From Nematopogon swammerdamellus (Eukaryota > Arthropoda > Insecta > Lepidoptera > Adelidae): DNA of 64,000 nt. The notes below the pieces were generated by a model. That model saw nothing but the letters and a program-made list of their open reading frames with translations, was not told where the DNA came from and did not search any database. The translations under genes were made by a program, and so were the position numbers. The stretch covers positions 8,981,971-9,045,970 of the forward strand of contig OX336338.1 of NCBI GenBank assembly GCA_946902875.1, read 5' to 3'. Shown in pieces: positions 32,201-42,920 of this stretch. Numbering within the stretch: position 1 is the first letter of the stretch; every line of letters begins with the position of its first letter.

Positions 32201-35200
32201 AGAAAGAGACCATCCGGTTGTCCATCACACTGTACAATTGAATTGTCTCTTTCTAAAGTCAGTCAGTCAGTCAGTCAGCGTGTAAGCGTCCACTACTGGA
32301 CATACGCCTCTCTAATTTTCCTCCAGTCCTCCCGACCTTCAGCGATACGGAACCACTGCTTTCCGCCAACGTACTTGATGTCGTCGTCCCACCTGGCGGG
32401 TGGTCTTCCCACACTCCGTTTTCCTGTCCACGGCCGCCAGTGTAGGACACGGTTACTCCAACGGTCATTGTCTCTTCGGCTAACGTGCCCAGCCCACTGC
32501 AACTTGAGCTTAGCGACCCGGTGTCCAATATCGACTACTTTGGTGCGTCGGCGGATTGCCTCGTTACGCACCATATCACGTAGCGATATTCCCAGCATGG
32601 CTCGCTCCATTGCTCGCTGGGCAACTTTCAACCTTTGGACTCTTTCTAAAGCTCGACCTTTATTACTTACTGCCGCATGCCGGGTACTGTCCATATGTAG
32701 GGAAGTGTTGAAACTAACCGAGGATTTCTCAATGGTGCACACTTTGTCTGCGAGATAGCTCTCGATGAGCCAGTCGATGGGCAGGTTGGTGTAGAAAAGC
32801 TGCACGTAGGTAATGAAGGAGAGCAGGTCCGAGGATTTGAACAGTTTGCCGATGCCGCCTACGCGACAGAACTCCAGAACCAGCCAGTCCGATGTCACCA
32901 CCGTCGTAAACTCCTTTATTTCCTGCAATTTATTGTATTTATTTTGAAAACACATCAAATGTCGCATGTGCGGAATTGTCTACTACCAGCGAGTGTGTTT
33001 CACGACACTTTCAGCCTGGGATCATCGAACGTTCAATTAATAAGCTAGACAATGCTACAATAGTCCTCAAATCTAATCGTATGGTCGTCGCTCGAGCGTG
33101 TGTCGTGAGGTAAACGAAGTACATAATAAAATAAAAGAAATATTAGTTTTTATGATTTTGCGGTGGAAATATTCGCGGCATGGAGTCAGGACTGTAGACT
33201 ATAGTCTTCTAATCCATGTGTCTGGGGACCGTTGCGCAAAAGCATTCCTGACGCAGAAATCCTGCCTCGCCATCAGGGTGTTTGCAGTCAGTACAAAATT
33301 TATTTCTATGAAAATTGTATGTGCAAAAGTAACTTGAGACCATATATATAGATGGCGGGTCAATCAAGGACAAGGAACGCAGTGTTGTCAGATCTGGAGC
33401 TTTTCCTCCAAAAATGGAGGTATTTCGTTTTCGGGTTTCTGGAGGAAGATAAAATCAATGGAATGAAGGATTTTCGTAAAAATTTAGGTTTTCCGGATGT
33501 TTTCATTTTAAAGCAAAAACATGTCGTGAACTACAACTTCACGAGTTGTATTTAGATGTTAATAATTAACAATAGTTTAGTTTCACTCGTTCATCCTTCC
33601 TTTCCCTATTATCCTTATTAGCAATGATATTTTAGTAAAGATAGGTTATCTATATGACATTCAGTGCTCACACATGGCACGTCCTTGAAAAGTTAAGAGG
33701 AAGAACTATAAAGTGATGCGCCGACTCGAATAGTCTTATTCCAATTATTAGAATTTTTCTCCACTTCGAATGCATTCGAACAGTCGTCGCGGCGGCGATT
33801 CCGATTCGTTTGCATTCGTAAATTATTTATATTCAACCGGAGTGACATTCATCATTCCGACTGCCGGACGAATGAACTGTGATGTGATGAGACTGACTCT
33901 GATGACTGATGATGATGAGATTGCAATGTAATTTTTACGTTTTAAACAATCGAATTGACCCATCACTATTATCATAGCCAACAATATTGCGAGAAGAAGA
34001 CGGACGGCACGTCTAAGGTTGAGAGAAAAAAAGAGACAAGTATATGTTGCTTTGCGTCGCCCTACATATCACAGTCCGCGTAGTGGGAATGAGATCGCGT
34101 CTGGGGGCACAGCGCGGGAGGGAGAGAGAGGGAGTATCTTTTCTGATGCGCAATATTTCATGGAAGTAATGTTTGAATTTGTGAAAAATAATAAATATAA
34201 TGGTGGAAATAGTAATATTTACACATGATATGTGATTCCTTGATTTTTGGTAGCGATTCTCGAAGAATTAGTGCGGAATATCACTACACACGACGGCATA
34301 TTCGAAATATCATTGATTTTCGATGTGTAGCGCCTCGCGGTGAACGGCTCGTGGTTATAGCGGTCCGAACTGTGATCTTACTTTTGTTGTGCCGCTTGGA
34401 AGCTCAGATAACCTATCTACCTCTTTTTAACTTATAATATCATTGCTTATTAGTAAGTAGGTACCTATCCTTTTTTGAGAATTAATGTAATAGGTTTTTA
34501 TTTTAGAAAATATGGGAAACATTTTTTCTAATGGTTTGGAGGGATTTGGTATACTGATCTGGGAACACTGAAGGAACGGTGCGGTATAGATAGTTTATAA
34601 TTTTTGTCAATCAAGATAAGTGTAGTTTTGTGGTTTTTATCAAGTTTTTATATGTTTTGTTTGCTCATGGTGTTTTCTTCGATTATTTGTGATACTTACC
34701 TGTGACCCGGCTTTGTTTTTTTGGTGTTTTCTACTTTCTCTCCGACTCCGACCTCGGTTACGTTTATTGGACTGAGATCAGCGGAAATAGCAGCAGGAAA
34801 AAAATTTATAAGGCGATATCATCCTAAGGAAGCATTGTTATTAGGAAACAAAAAAATAAACATTAAATGATATATTTTATTCATTTAATTGTTTAATTTC
34901 TTTCCATTCCTAAAAAATAAGAAAATATTGAGGTTATGAGTTATGAACCTACGTACCTACCTACCTAAGAAGCATACGTACTACCTAGTATAGAAAGTTA
35001 TAGATAGATATGAGCTACTTGGAGATATTATCAATAGATGGCGCATAATGAGGAGTGAAGCTGATGCCTCTAAACCCCACCATATAAGTTACTCTATGCT
35101 CGCCATTCAGCGGGGGAACACTGAGCAAGTCTCCTAATTTTTAAATTTAATGCCAATGGATAGTCTAAGCCAGGCTGAGAATGACAGTGAAAGAATTTTT

Positions 35201-38200
35201 TCAATATCTTTTGAAACGGCGAAGTTATAGGACCTGAAAGTTGATAGGTAACTATAAAAGTGCGACATCGAACGCGCATAGCGCGTGACGTCATAACTGC
35301 ACGACGCAAGCATGCCGCCCCGCCGGTATCTCATATCCGCTGCCACCGCCGCGCATCGCTCTAGATACACATGCCTAAAGATTACGAAATAGGAATATGA
35401 ACATTCTTGGATACCCAAAGGTTACATTTCATGTAGAAAAGATGCAAAAAGTTTATCTACTATACATATATTGGTTAGGTAGTAGTAGGCAGGTAAGTAC
35501 TTACTCGAGAGTTTGACTCCTCTGATTTCGGCACTACAGTATGATGGATTATTGTGAAAAAAATCCATAATCATGCCTACATCTACGCTTGGCAGGTTAC
35601 TGGAGTCACCACGATCAAAATCTTTCTCCATTATTTGGTTTTTACTAGTCACAATAAAGATATTTCGTACGCGTACGGACGGACCCGGCGGCGCGGCGTG
35701 CGAACGGCACGAGGAGACTAGTGCGACTGTGACGTCACATGGCACCCGGCTGAATGTAATTTTGGCGCGATGGGATTTTCGAAGTAGCAAAACTAAAAAT
35801 TGTAATAACTTGGCCATTTTTAAAGATATCACAATAATTCTTTCAGTGGTAGTATCGTGAACCTTAATCCTATTAAATAAGAGTGATATTTATAGCATTT
35901 TCGTATAAAGGAGACTTCCTCCCGAGAAAACCTTGCCAAGGCCAATGCTGTGTCGTCCCAATGGAAAACTCTTCTTTTAAACAATTTTACCTATGTAACA
36001 GAAAATATAAGTGTGGACCACAGACCAGCTTTCCCGGGCCGGCCGCATTTTCCTTGACATAATATGTTAAAATTTGCAAAGGACTTTGCTGCGTACGTGG
36101 AGATAATTCTTCTTCGCGATGATGTCGTCCTCCAACATGAGGTAGAAGACGGCCCTGGGCTGGCAGTAGGTCATGAGGAAGATGTTGTCCAGGTTCTGCT
36201 TGGTTCGCCACTGGAACCTCTTGACCGGGTCGCCCAGTGTCGGCGACATGTCGTCCATGTCGGGGTAGAACGATGGTGAGGGTGCCAGTATTTCAATCAG
36301 TCCACTGTCAAGTTGCTTGGGGAATCTGTTGCAGAAAGATATAAGGGAACTATTGGCAAAACTTATAGATTACTCCCCAAGAGAATATAACGACTGGAAC
36401 GATCTGTAATCTATGTACCTATGTAAAATATTTCGGTGCTGTGCGAAATGTTTTTCAATCAACACCGCAACTGCAACACTACGTAGGTAGGTAGGTTACT
36501 ATTAGCAGTATAGTACCTACGTAAATCCAATCAAATGTTAGTGAGAATTCAAAGAAAGTGAATCATTGACACTAAAGCCGGCTCAGAGGCAACATACGAG
36601 TATCATTGATATGCAGAAGAAACAGTGTGGGTGACAACACAGATCCTTGTGGGTACGCCGGTGTTCACGGACATCGCGTCCGACGCCGATCAAACGTCCA
36701 CTAGGACCTGAATGCTACGCGCATGTAGGAAGTCGGCGAATAAAAAAAACATGTTAGAAATCGTTTTAGAACTTTTGTAGCAATGAGCTTTTTTTGTGTC
36801 GCACTCCCGTTTACATGTTATATTACGTACACACGCGTTTATATTGCCATGCCCAACTCATTCTTGCATGATTAAGATAAGGCTGGCTGAATAAATTAAC
36901 ACAAATGGCCGATTTCGCCACCATCGGTTAAAATGTAGCTGCCAGTTAACTCCTGTCAAATGTATGAGAAATGTAAATTCAACACATTCAGTTAATTTTG
37001 GGAGATAAATTAGAAAATGCGTCATATTGTGACATAACACTGAAAAGTGCTAGTTATTAGGAATACAAATATACATTTTTTTATAATTTTAAAATGCAAG
37101 ATATTAAAGAAAATATACAAAAATCGAGCATTCCCCCTCGCACCTAACCCCGAAACTATTCCGTCTAAAATTTCTAAAAAAAAGTAGGGAATATAGGGCC
37201 TCTCTTATAGTTTACAGGAAAACCTAAACGAAATCCTAATTCTTAAAGTGTTCACGGAAAACGGAATTGTACTGAACCTCTCCACGCGAGTTCGACTCAC
37301 TTGACTTTTTGTTTTTTATAAGTGCAGGCAGGTACTCACAATGTCTCGATTTGTTTGGAAGTGTGAAAGATGTAGTCCAGGTCGGTCTCGCCCAGGAACA
37401 CGACGATGAGGGTCGTAGGCTCGTCACGCTCGCTGAGGCCTTCCACCAGTTGCTGAAAACCCATTTGTCTTTATGTTTCGTAATGTCGTAGGTAGGTGTG
37501 GCCATCTCTTTCTCTATTATCTCCTTACCTACATAGCAATGTGTTTAGGCTTTATTCCTATTTCTATTTGTCTCGCTATCTACCTACATACATATAACAA
37601 AAGCGCAAAGGCAAAAAATCTGTATATTGATATATTCGGAAAAAACCGACCAGGCGAATGAGCAATTGAACATGTTAGAACAGTTTTTTAAATGTTGGTC
37701 TGTCTGTTTGTACGCGCATCACGCTAAAACCAATGAACGGATTTTGATGAAACTTTGCATAGTGACAATTCCGGAATAATATAATACTTAAATAAAAAAA
37801 ACATAAAAAATAAAAAAATTTAAAATTATTACAAATATTACATTTTGAAAAAGAACTCTTCAGTTCACGCTCTAAGAACTCCCAAAACTCGCACGCTGCT
37901 GCACTAAATTTTTATGTATAGATATGACAGAACGTCCATAGGCATCGATATACCCTACTCGTAGGTGAAACGATGCCACATGTCGCGCTTTTCATCAAAA
38001 AGGTACCTACTCGCAATAGCTTTCAACACGTTCAATATAAAATATGCGACACGACCATAGAGAAATAATATACGGGGGACACGACAATACGTCTATCGAC
38101 GTAGGTGTTCGATCCCTTCTAAGAGACACAACGACTCTCGACGAGTCACGCTAGATGCAACTATCGTTTGGATATTCTAAAACAGGGGTTCCCAAAGTGC

Positions 38201-41200
38201 AATGTGCATGCACTTGGGACTTTACTCGGAACTTGTACTTCGCGCGGCTAAGACACAGGATCGGTACTAGTCTGCTTTGGCACTGAAGTTCTATCCAACC
38301 ACAGAACACCGATCGGGCCACACCGCCCGCGCCCGCGCTGGGCAAGACTGGTCTGATTCAAAGCTCCTTCTATCCAACATTTATTTCGTTCAATTGTGAT
38401 TGAACAAATTTCCAGTGAAGTTTCTTGTCAGTTCTTCTTCGCTGTGATAATCGAACTGGCGGAATGTTACAATGTAAATATGACAAATCTGAGCGCAGTG
38501 TACTGCCAATAGATGCTAAATAAACAATAAACAATTTAATATCATTGTATACATGTCGCGCTTTCCATAATTATTTTTTTTTAAATACCACTTAATACAA
38601 TATTTAAATCTCTCAATATTTATATCTATTTAAATGTCTAAGGGAGCCGCGAACTAAAAAAGCTCGGGAGCCCCTGCTCTAAAGCAAGAAAAACAATGAG
38701 ATGATGAGACGACTGACCGTGAGTGTGATAACAAGGTAGCTCTCGTTGTCGCGGCGCACGGACGGCAGGCCGATGACGACTTCAACGAAGTCTCTGTTAC
38801 CCCGGACGTGGAACATGGGCCGCACGCTGTTGGGGTCGTTGAGCAGGTGAGGCATAAGCTGGTAGGCCAGCGGGGGCATCTTCAGCGGCACCAGGTTGTG
38901 GAAGTTGAAGCCGTTGGCAGTGTGGGTACCTGCGTCGCAGTTTTATCTCTTTCAGGCCCCGTACAAAAACAATTTTTAATGCGAGTGGTTCCTGCCGTAC
39001 TTACTTACATTCATGCGTTTTTGGCATACCTACTACGCCCCTTACTAGGTGGTAGGCTCAATTTGTAGCCGACTGGGTTGGTACCACCGTACTGGATGTA
39101 AGATGGCCGCATAGCAACCTCGGTTGTGTTCTCCTCTAGTCCAGTATAGCCAGCAATCCAGGGAAGTCTCCGGTATGGCACCTACTTTCTCGGAGGTGAT
39201 ATTGGCTGGTCGGAGCATGCGCTTTGGCCCCTCCAACTCAGCCACCCATACCGGATTACATAAAACAAAAACGTGTGAAACGCTTTATACGAACTTGTAC
39301 GCAAATGTCTTATATTCGTGCTAATATTAAAAACAGCGCACGTGTACTGTGTTTACTGTCTTCTTTGTTGTGTAGTCGGTCGATACGTGTTTATTCGTCT
39401 ACCAATTTTGATAACAGGAACATTATTTCGAGATACTAAAATTTTCTGTGGTGCAAAGAAAGGATTTATTGCATTTAATGTAATTTCTTTCACTCAACCT
39501 TCTCATGATGCGCAAACACAACATGAAAAAATAAGGCTCCTTCCTCATTTTATCTTTCTTACCGTTCATGTTCTTGAGCTGGTCGGCGATCTCCGGGGGA
39601 AGAGCGAACCTTGTGGGGCGGAAGGGGAGCGGGGGTGCCTGGGCGTGCACCAGCATGTTCGGCTCGCCCATGCTGTCCTCGTGTTCCTGTGGCAGCGAGC
39701 GTGGCAATAGTCGACCCTGTGCACACATTCAACATTACTTTCTAAGTGTATCCATTGTGATCCATGCATACGCTGGCAGCCTTTTAATCCATGTAATATG
39801 AAAAGCTCCAGCGATTATTAAAAAAAACTGGTAGCATTTTAAACTTTTTGAATTTAGAACCACAAAACAAAAGAACTGCTTTTGATTGACCGAACGGTTT
39901 TATTATGTAGACGGCGAAATATTTATGATCGAAGTTTTATTACAACGCAACGTCTCGCTAAAGTTAGTACATATATAATATACAAGTCGATGGTTAAAGT
40001 TCACTATTGTGAAAATTGAGATCTCAAAGGAAAATTTACGTGCGATCACTTCTGTAACGTTTGTTCCTTTTTAACCCCCATCGAAATAAATATCGGTGTT
40101 ATAAGTTTAACGTGTATGGGTGTGTCTGTCCGTAGCTCCCAAACGGATGGACCGATTTAAATGCGGTTATTTTTTATTAGAAAGCTGGTTTAATCGGGAT
40201 GGCTGTTAGCTATGTTTTTAATCAAGCAATTAAGTAATCAAACAATTAATTATCTTCAAATGTTGACTTATTTGCATGCGGTTTTTTTAAAAATGCTTTA
40301 AAATAAAAGTTTCATTACAAACTTAAAAAATCCCCGACGCTTAAAAAGTCAAAAATAATTTCCGTTTACTTAAAGGAGTCAAGGGACCGCTAAGTAAATA
40401 ATAAAATATAACAACTCAGAGCTGCGCGGGAATTAACTTAGCGGTCCTCCGACTCTTTTAAGTAAACGGAAATTATTTTTGACTTTTTCGGGGTCGGGGT
40501 TTTTTAAATTTGTAATTTAAATTTTATTTCAAGCTTTCTTTAGGTATATTGTAAAGTGGAAATATATTATGATCTAACCTAGGTACCTACTTACTTTAAG
40601 GTTCAAAACCGTAGACGGAATTTTTTTTATGTAAGTTCAAACCATTATTATGTCTATGATTTCACAGCACTACGTTATCATTACGGTATGCGTTATATGA
40701 TACAAGCTGTGCCCGCGGCTCCGCCCGCTCTCATATTTCACTTCACTGCTAACCTCATAAGCCATTTAGCGTGATAGTAAGTAGCCTATAGTTGATGGGA
40801 AGAATCAAGCTATCAGTAGATTTTTTTTTATTAAAATCGGTTCAGTGGTTCTCGAGTTATAAGCGGACAGACAGACACTCAGACAGAAAGCAGACGTTGG
40901 ATTTTATTATAGGTAATAAAAGGATGACCATATAGATAGGTTATACCGAATACCTACTATACATGGGCTCCCACCCATGTCGTTAGACCACACACAGACC
41001 GGCTAAAAATAGTTTTGAGTCATACATAGTGTAGTCCACTTGTTTCTTTAGGCAAAACTAATCCATTAACTAGAAGTTTTTTAATGGATTAATAAGTTAA
41101 TTTTCTGAGTAGCCAGCCAGCCACATTTAATAATGTAATAATACCTATCGTATTATTTTTTAGCAAGTAAAAATTGTCTTTGAAGCATGGTTATCCTGTA

Positions 41201-42920
41201 TTTGAAGGTTTAAGACGGAGGTTACACGCTAGGATTTTCATCAGTTCAGTCCATCAGTCTGGTTAAACCATGGTCCAGCCAGACTGACCGTTTAATCAAC
41301 TTTGATGGATGGATGGTTTGGAATGATGGACCAGACTGATGGATTTTAAAATATTTTGATACTAGACTGATGGCAGACTGATAGTGCGAATGCATTATAC
41401 GTCTGGCGTCAGTCTGGCGTCAATCTGGTCGTGACCAAGGTCACGGACTGAACTGATGCCAAACCTAGCGTGTAACGTCCGTCTATGAGCAGACAGAGGT
41501 TAGTCACGTGATAACCAACAAAATTTGTCTTTCGGGATTTATGTTTTCGCGACCCCTAAACCTTATCCGATTTTAAATTTTGCAGTTGTTGTAATAAGGA
41601 CATTTGAATATACCTGTCTTTTTACATCCAAAGTAAAGATTCAATAGAGCTTCATGAACTTCATGACATCAATAAATTAAAAATTAAATTTATTCGTTCG
41701 ATTTTTTTTTTAGCTCTGGCCTTGTATATTTAATCTAACCAAAAAATTACAGGTACCTACGTAGATTAGACTGTGCTTAATAAAAAAAAAACAAAATTAT
41801 AAAAATCGGTCAAGATTTAGGGGTTAGAAATACATAAATACTACTTCTCTGATCTGTGATAAATACCACAGAAATACTTCTATGATCTGTGATAAATACC
41901 AAGACGATTTTGTTTAAGAATTTGTTGTATTACCTGTCGCTGCGCTCCTTAGCGACGACGTAATACAAACTCTTTGGATTTTGTATTGAAATGTTGTATG
42001 GAGAACAATTGCCTCTGTGTTATCATATCTATCACGTGACTATTCATTTATTTAAAGTTTTAAAAATGTATCGCAGCGCTTTACAAATAAAAAGCATTCG
42101 CTTTTCACAATTCGCATAGCAGCTGAATTTAACTTTAAAATATGCATCAATTTTGTTACAACAACGGCGAAACTGTAGGTAGATACCTATGGGAATTTAT
42201 GCAAAGCTTCTAGCTAGCGATTTTCGTTCTAAACTCATAATCGTGGTACAAACATACATACATAGCGTCACGCCTGTTTCCCATTGGGGTAGGCAGAGAC
42301 AACGGATCCCCACGCACCACGATCCTGCCTGAGCCTGACACACCTCTGCCGCCTCTTCGACTCTACATGCTCGTCGGTTACGGGGACTACGCACTTGACC
42401 CTTTTTGAGCACATCCCGATCTTATACAGGTACGCGTGTGCAATCTTTTTCGCCATAAGTGCCAAATTCTATGTTATACCAATCTCAATAAAATTTAAAA
42501 TATACTCAAGAAGTTCTTTTTAATTTTTTTATTGCAAGAATGAAAAGTAGTATTCAAAATCACGGGTATTTATTCAAATAAAATTACAAACATGCTTGCA
42601 ATTGCGGGGCGCAGCCGCGACTTGTTATGTGTAAGTTTTTTCGCGAGTTGACCAGCCGAATTTGTGTGCCAGAATACGTCTGCGAAAACCCCATGTAAAT
42701 CGATCGAGTAGTCCTCGACGTTCATTATGAAGGGGAATAGGTCGGTCGTTCGTTGCAGACGTTCCCCTTTAATAAATAGTTAGGATATTTATTCTATAGT
42801 TAGTTACCTCCAAGACGAGCACGTCCTCCTGTCGTGCCCGGTACAAAGCCTCAATGAACTGCAGGCGCATCTGAATCTCCGACAGCTTCTGCTCCATTTT
42901 CTTAACGCGGTCCTGGCCAG
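26016..42920 (-). CDS. MGAT4: Alpha-1,3-mannosyl-glycoprotein 4-beta-N-acetylglucosaminyltransferase (GnT-IV), 9 exons
   Basis: The enzyme adds GlcNAc from UDP-GlcNAc in beta-1,4 linkage to the alpha-1,3 mannose arm of N-glycans in the medial Golgi (GT54). Exons in order: 42920-42808, 39716-39563, 38929-38718, 37452-37340, 36325-36097, 32922-32719, 30481-30374, 28200-28004, 26244-26016. All join in phase, giving about 520 residues. The family is 530-550 residues, so little is missing. Landmarks: coiled-coil stem ([11 protein letters not shown]); [59 protein letters not shown] with the metal/donor-binding acidic cluster; [36 protein letters not shown]; then the lectin-like C-terminal domain. 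The membrane anchor and the final residues after WVIISE lie on exons not found. Introns are packed with MITEs and LINE tails. Paralogue (A or B type) is not resolved. Confidence 0.93.
26447..26930. mobile_element. MITE in MGAT4 3' intron/flank region
   Basis: The left end GGGTTCTACACTCGCC (about 26448) is matched by GGCGAGTGTAGAGCCC (about 26908-26923) in inverse; similarity extends to a TCGCG block. The long plus-strand frame inside (26645-26929) has no protein features and is treated as chance. Confidence 0.55.
27001..27560. mobile_element. Fold-back element, family F, copy 1
   Basis: Starts gggcagacagaggtcagtca and contains tttcgggatttatgttttcg, which reappears inverted near 27425-27460 (ggggtcgggaaaacataagc). 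The same unit is at 41487-42055. Neither copy has a transposase. Confidence 0.6.
28004..28200 (-). CDS. MGAT4: MGAT4 exon 8
   Basis: The acceptor GTTCCAG precedes 28200; the donor GTTTGT follows 28004. Reads [20 protein letters not shown], then [20 protein letters not shown] and TFKTPMNIG with two bases of Arg. It opens the C-terminal lectin-like domain of GnT-IV. Confidence 0.9.
28201..28500. other. MGAT4 intron, no feature
   Basis: AT-rich intron sequence between exon 8 and the GC-rich insertion. Nothing recognised. Confidence 0.4.
28502..29195 (+). mobile_element. GC-rich retroelement-like insertion with AATAAA tail (unclassified)
   Basis: 28560-29100 is strongly GC-rich (CCG/CGC triplets) inside an AT-rich MGAT4 intron. 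It is followed by an AT-rich 3' stretch and AATAAAGGAATAATAAAAAG at about 29184-29203, like a polyadenylated end. 28940-29043 holds an inverted pair (gatacggagctctccgaga / tctcggagagctccgta). The long frames on both strands show no domain. The 28502-28540 block is shared in inverse with 8576-8612, supporting mobility. Confidence 0.4.
29204..30373. other. MGAT4 intron, no feature seen
   Basis: AT-rich intron. Short TA microsatellite near 29830. I see no repeat ends or coding blocks. Confidence 0.45.
30374..30481 (-). CDS. MGAT4: MGAT4 exon 7
   Basis: 36 codons between acceptor GATTTCAG (before 30481) and donor GTAATC (after 30374): [15 protein letters not shown], then [20 protein letters not shown] and K. 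The SLFQHxGxHSSLxGKxQK block is among the most conserved in GnT-IV. It is too short for most ORF scans and was found by looking for this block. Confidence 0.9.
30545..30600. repeat. GGTTCCGTGG repeat end fragment
   Basis: tttttagggttccgtggccg, then a tgtctgtccgtccg run. Left end of the GGTTCCGTA-type repeat, otherwise lost. Confidence 0.4.
30898..30941. repeat. Perfect TA-rich hairpin
   Basis: atgttatatggtatatat and its inverse atatataccatataacat meet in a TA run. Stem about 20 bp. Confidence 0.6.
30945..31110 (+). repeat. CR1/Jockey LINE 3' tail
   Basis: Contains ggctagacagcctagcaaca, then gagcgtggtttcgcgaggag and a poly-A-rich end. It is the inverse of 3285-3420, so it is the 3' end of that LINE family in plus orientation. 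Confidence 0.6.
31420..31768. repeat. GGTTCCGTA-ended repeat, compact copy
   Basis: Starts accggtcaagtgcgagtcga and gcaccgagggttccgtatcg; ends gacagacagacagacagacg, then ggcttagtaatagggtccag and tacggaaccctaaaaa. A short unit of 350 bp with inverse ends (GGGTTCCGTA / TACGGAACCC). Family seen also at 1550, 15603-18662 and 19370/22993. Confidence 0.65.
32247..32651 (-). mobile_element. RTE-like LINE, 5'-truncated, with 12-bp TSD
   Basis: Element body 32259-32639 flanked by the direct repeat CTCTTTCTAAAG at 32247-32258 and 32640-32651. The minus-strand frame reads [20 protein letters not shown], then [33 protein letters not shown] and [12 protein letters not shown]. The 3' tail is a (CAGT)n run at 32258-32278. 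It lies in the intron only about 70 bases downstream of MGAT4 exon 6's donor side. Confidence 0.85.
32719..32922 (-). CDS. MGAT4: MGAT4 exon 6
   Basis: 68 codons between acceptor AATTGCAG and donor [26 protein letters not shown], then [20 protein letters not shown] and [20 protein letters not shown]. The WxxLEFxxxGxIGK and PIDWL blocks are diagnostic for GnT-IV. Confidence 0.92.
32923..35050. other. MGAT4 intron, unassigned
   Basis: About 2.1 kb of AT-rich intron. A GC-balanced patch at 33730-33860 and a short purine-rich patch at 34090-34135 are visible. No coding block or clean repeat end was recognised. Confidence 0.4.
35180..35860. repeat. Inverted-repeat element in MGAT4 intron
   Basis: cagtgaaagaattttttcaa and gcgaagttatagg near 35186-35230 are inverted at about 35800-35850 (aacttggcc, tcacaataattctttcagtg). 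GC-rich segments (35270-35350, 35680-35730) lie inside. Probably a MITE; ends are approximate. Confidence 0.4.
36097..36325 (-). CDS. MGAT4: MGAT4 exon 5 (catalytic)
   Basis: The acceptor CAACAG precedes 36325. Reads [20 protein letters not shown], then [20 protein letters not shown] and [17 protein letters not shown]. The EDD cluster corresponds to the acidic motif that binds Mn2+ and UDP-sugar. The end is set at CAC|GTACGC (36097/36096): only this junction gives NYLH-EIKEF, which fits the family's length between NY and the following W. The donor is weak. Confidence 0.88.
36326..37339. other. MGAT4 intron, no firm feature
   Basis: AT-rich intron. 36590-36760 (aacagtgtgggtgacaacac, ccttgtgggtacgccgg) resembles a decayed LINE reverse-transcriptase fragment but no frame can be followed. 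Confidence 0.35.
37340..37452 (-). CDS. MGAT4: MGAT4 exon 4
   Basis: Acceptor GTTTTCAG before 37452 and donor GTGAGT after 37340. Reads [20 protein letters not shown], then [17 protein letters not shown] with two bases of the next codon. VVFxGETDLDY is a GnT-IV signature. Confidence 0.9.
37590..37800. repeat. Dispersed repeat family C, copy 1
   Basis: Contains atattcggaaaaaaccgacc, tgaacatgttagaacagttt and tacgcgcatcacgctaaaac. Shared with 61660-61830 and 62080-62180. Confidence 0.55.
38183..38676. mobile_element. hAT-type MITE, 494 bp
   Basis: Ends CAGGGGTTCCCAAAG and, inverse, CAGGGGCTCCCGAGC. The 8-bp flanks TTCTAAAA (38175-38182) and CTCTAAAG (38677-38684) match at 6 of 8 positions. No transposase. 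38405-38462 carries a block (tttcttgtcagttcttcttc) also found in inverse at 57600-57660. Confidence 0.65.
38718..38929 (-). CDS. MGAT4: MGAT4 exon 3
   Basis: Acceptor GACGCAG before 38929 and donor GTCAGT after 38718. Reads [20 protein letters not shown], then [20 protein letters not shown] and [20 protein letters not shown]. The GxPSVRRxxESYL block starts the catalytic domain. Confidence 0.9.
39064..39262. repeat. Dispersed repeat family A, copy 3 (longest)
   Basis: Starts near ccgactgggttggtaccacc and includes gtgttctcctctagtccag through cagccacccataccggatta, then an A-rich tail (cataaaacaaaaac). Longest of the three copies, so it shows the 5' part missing at 1321 and 2024. Confidence 0.6.
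39563..39716 (-). CDS. MGAT4: MGAT4 exon 2 of those seen
   Basis: Acceptor GTGCACAG before 39716; donor GTAAGA after 39563. Reads [20 protein letters not shown], then [20 protein letters not shown] and ADQLKNMN plus one base. It is a proline-rich stem linking the coiled coil to the catalytic domain; this part is poorly conserved, and assignment rests on phase and order. Confidence 0.85.
39780..40149. other. MGAT4 intron, no feature seen
   Basis: AT-rich intron sequence with nothing recognised. Confidence 0.4.
40150..40545. mobile_element. Fold-back element family G, copy 1
   Basis: 40325-40400 (aaaaatccccgacgcttaaa, aagtaaacgg-type block) is inverted at 40425-40505 around a short loop. The left flank attagaaagctggtttaatc and gggatggctgttagctatg is shared with 57345-57385. 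Arms about 75 bp. Confidence 0.55.
40700..40920. repeat. Dispersed repeat family D
   Basis: Starts aagctgtgcccgcggctccg, ends with aaaatcggttcagtggttct, gagttataagcggacagaca and a T-rich end. Common lepidopteran-type dispersed repeat; a broken copy is at 60710-61140. Confidence 0.55.
41213..41484. mobile_element. Short MITE, 272 bp
   Basis: The left end AGACGGAGGTTACACGCTAGG and inverse right end (AGACGGACGTTACACGCTAGG) differ at one base over about 20. The interior is rich in cagtctg/cagactg repeats. No ORF. Confidence 0.7.
41487..42055. mobile_element. Fold-back element, family F, copy 2
   Basis: Starts gcagacagaggttagtcacg, contains tttcgggatttatgttttcg, and ends gcctctgtgttatcatatct and atcacgtgacta in inverse. 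Same family as 27001-27560. It directly abuts the MITE at 41213-41484. Confidence 0.6.
42250..42450 (-). pseudogene. LINE family B 3' relic
   Basis: The minus strand reads [16 protein letters not shown], then EEAAEVCQ and a degraded end, with a short (CATA)n tail at 42252-42264. Same family as 23572-24175. Confidence 0.6.
42808..42920 (-). CDS. MGAT4: MGAT4 first exon in window (stem coiled coil)
   Basis: Acceptor GTTTTAG before 42920; donor GTAACT after 42808. The first two bases complete a codon from an exon above. Reads [20 protein letters not shown], then [17 protein letters not shown], a heptad-like coiled coil expected right after the membrane anchor. The anchor exon was not located between 42920 and 64000. 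Confidence 0.85.

Noticed and set aside
35987..36211. Frame continuing the MGAT4 catalytic exon as [10 protein letters not shown]...
   Set aside because: It is the shadow frame of the intron; the in-phase donor at 36097 explains the exon end.
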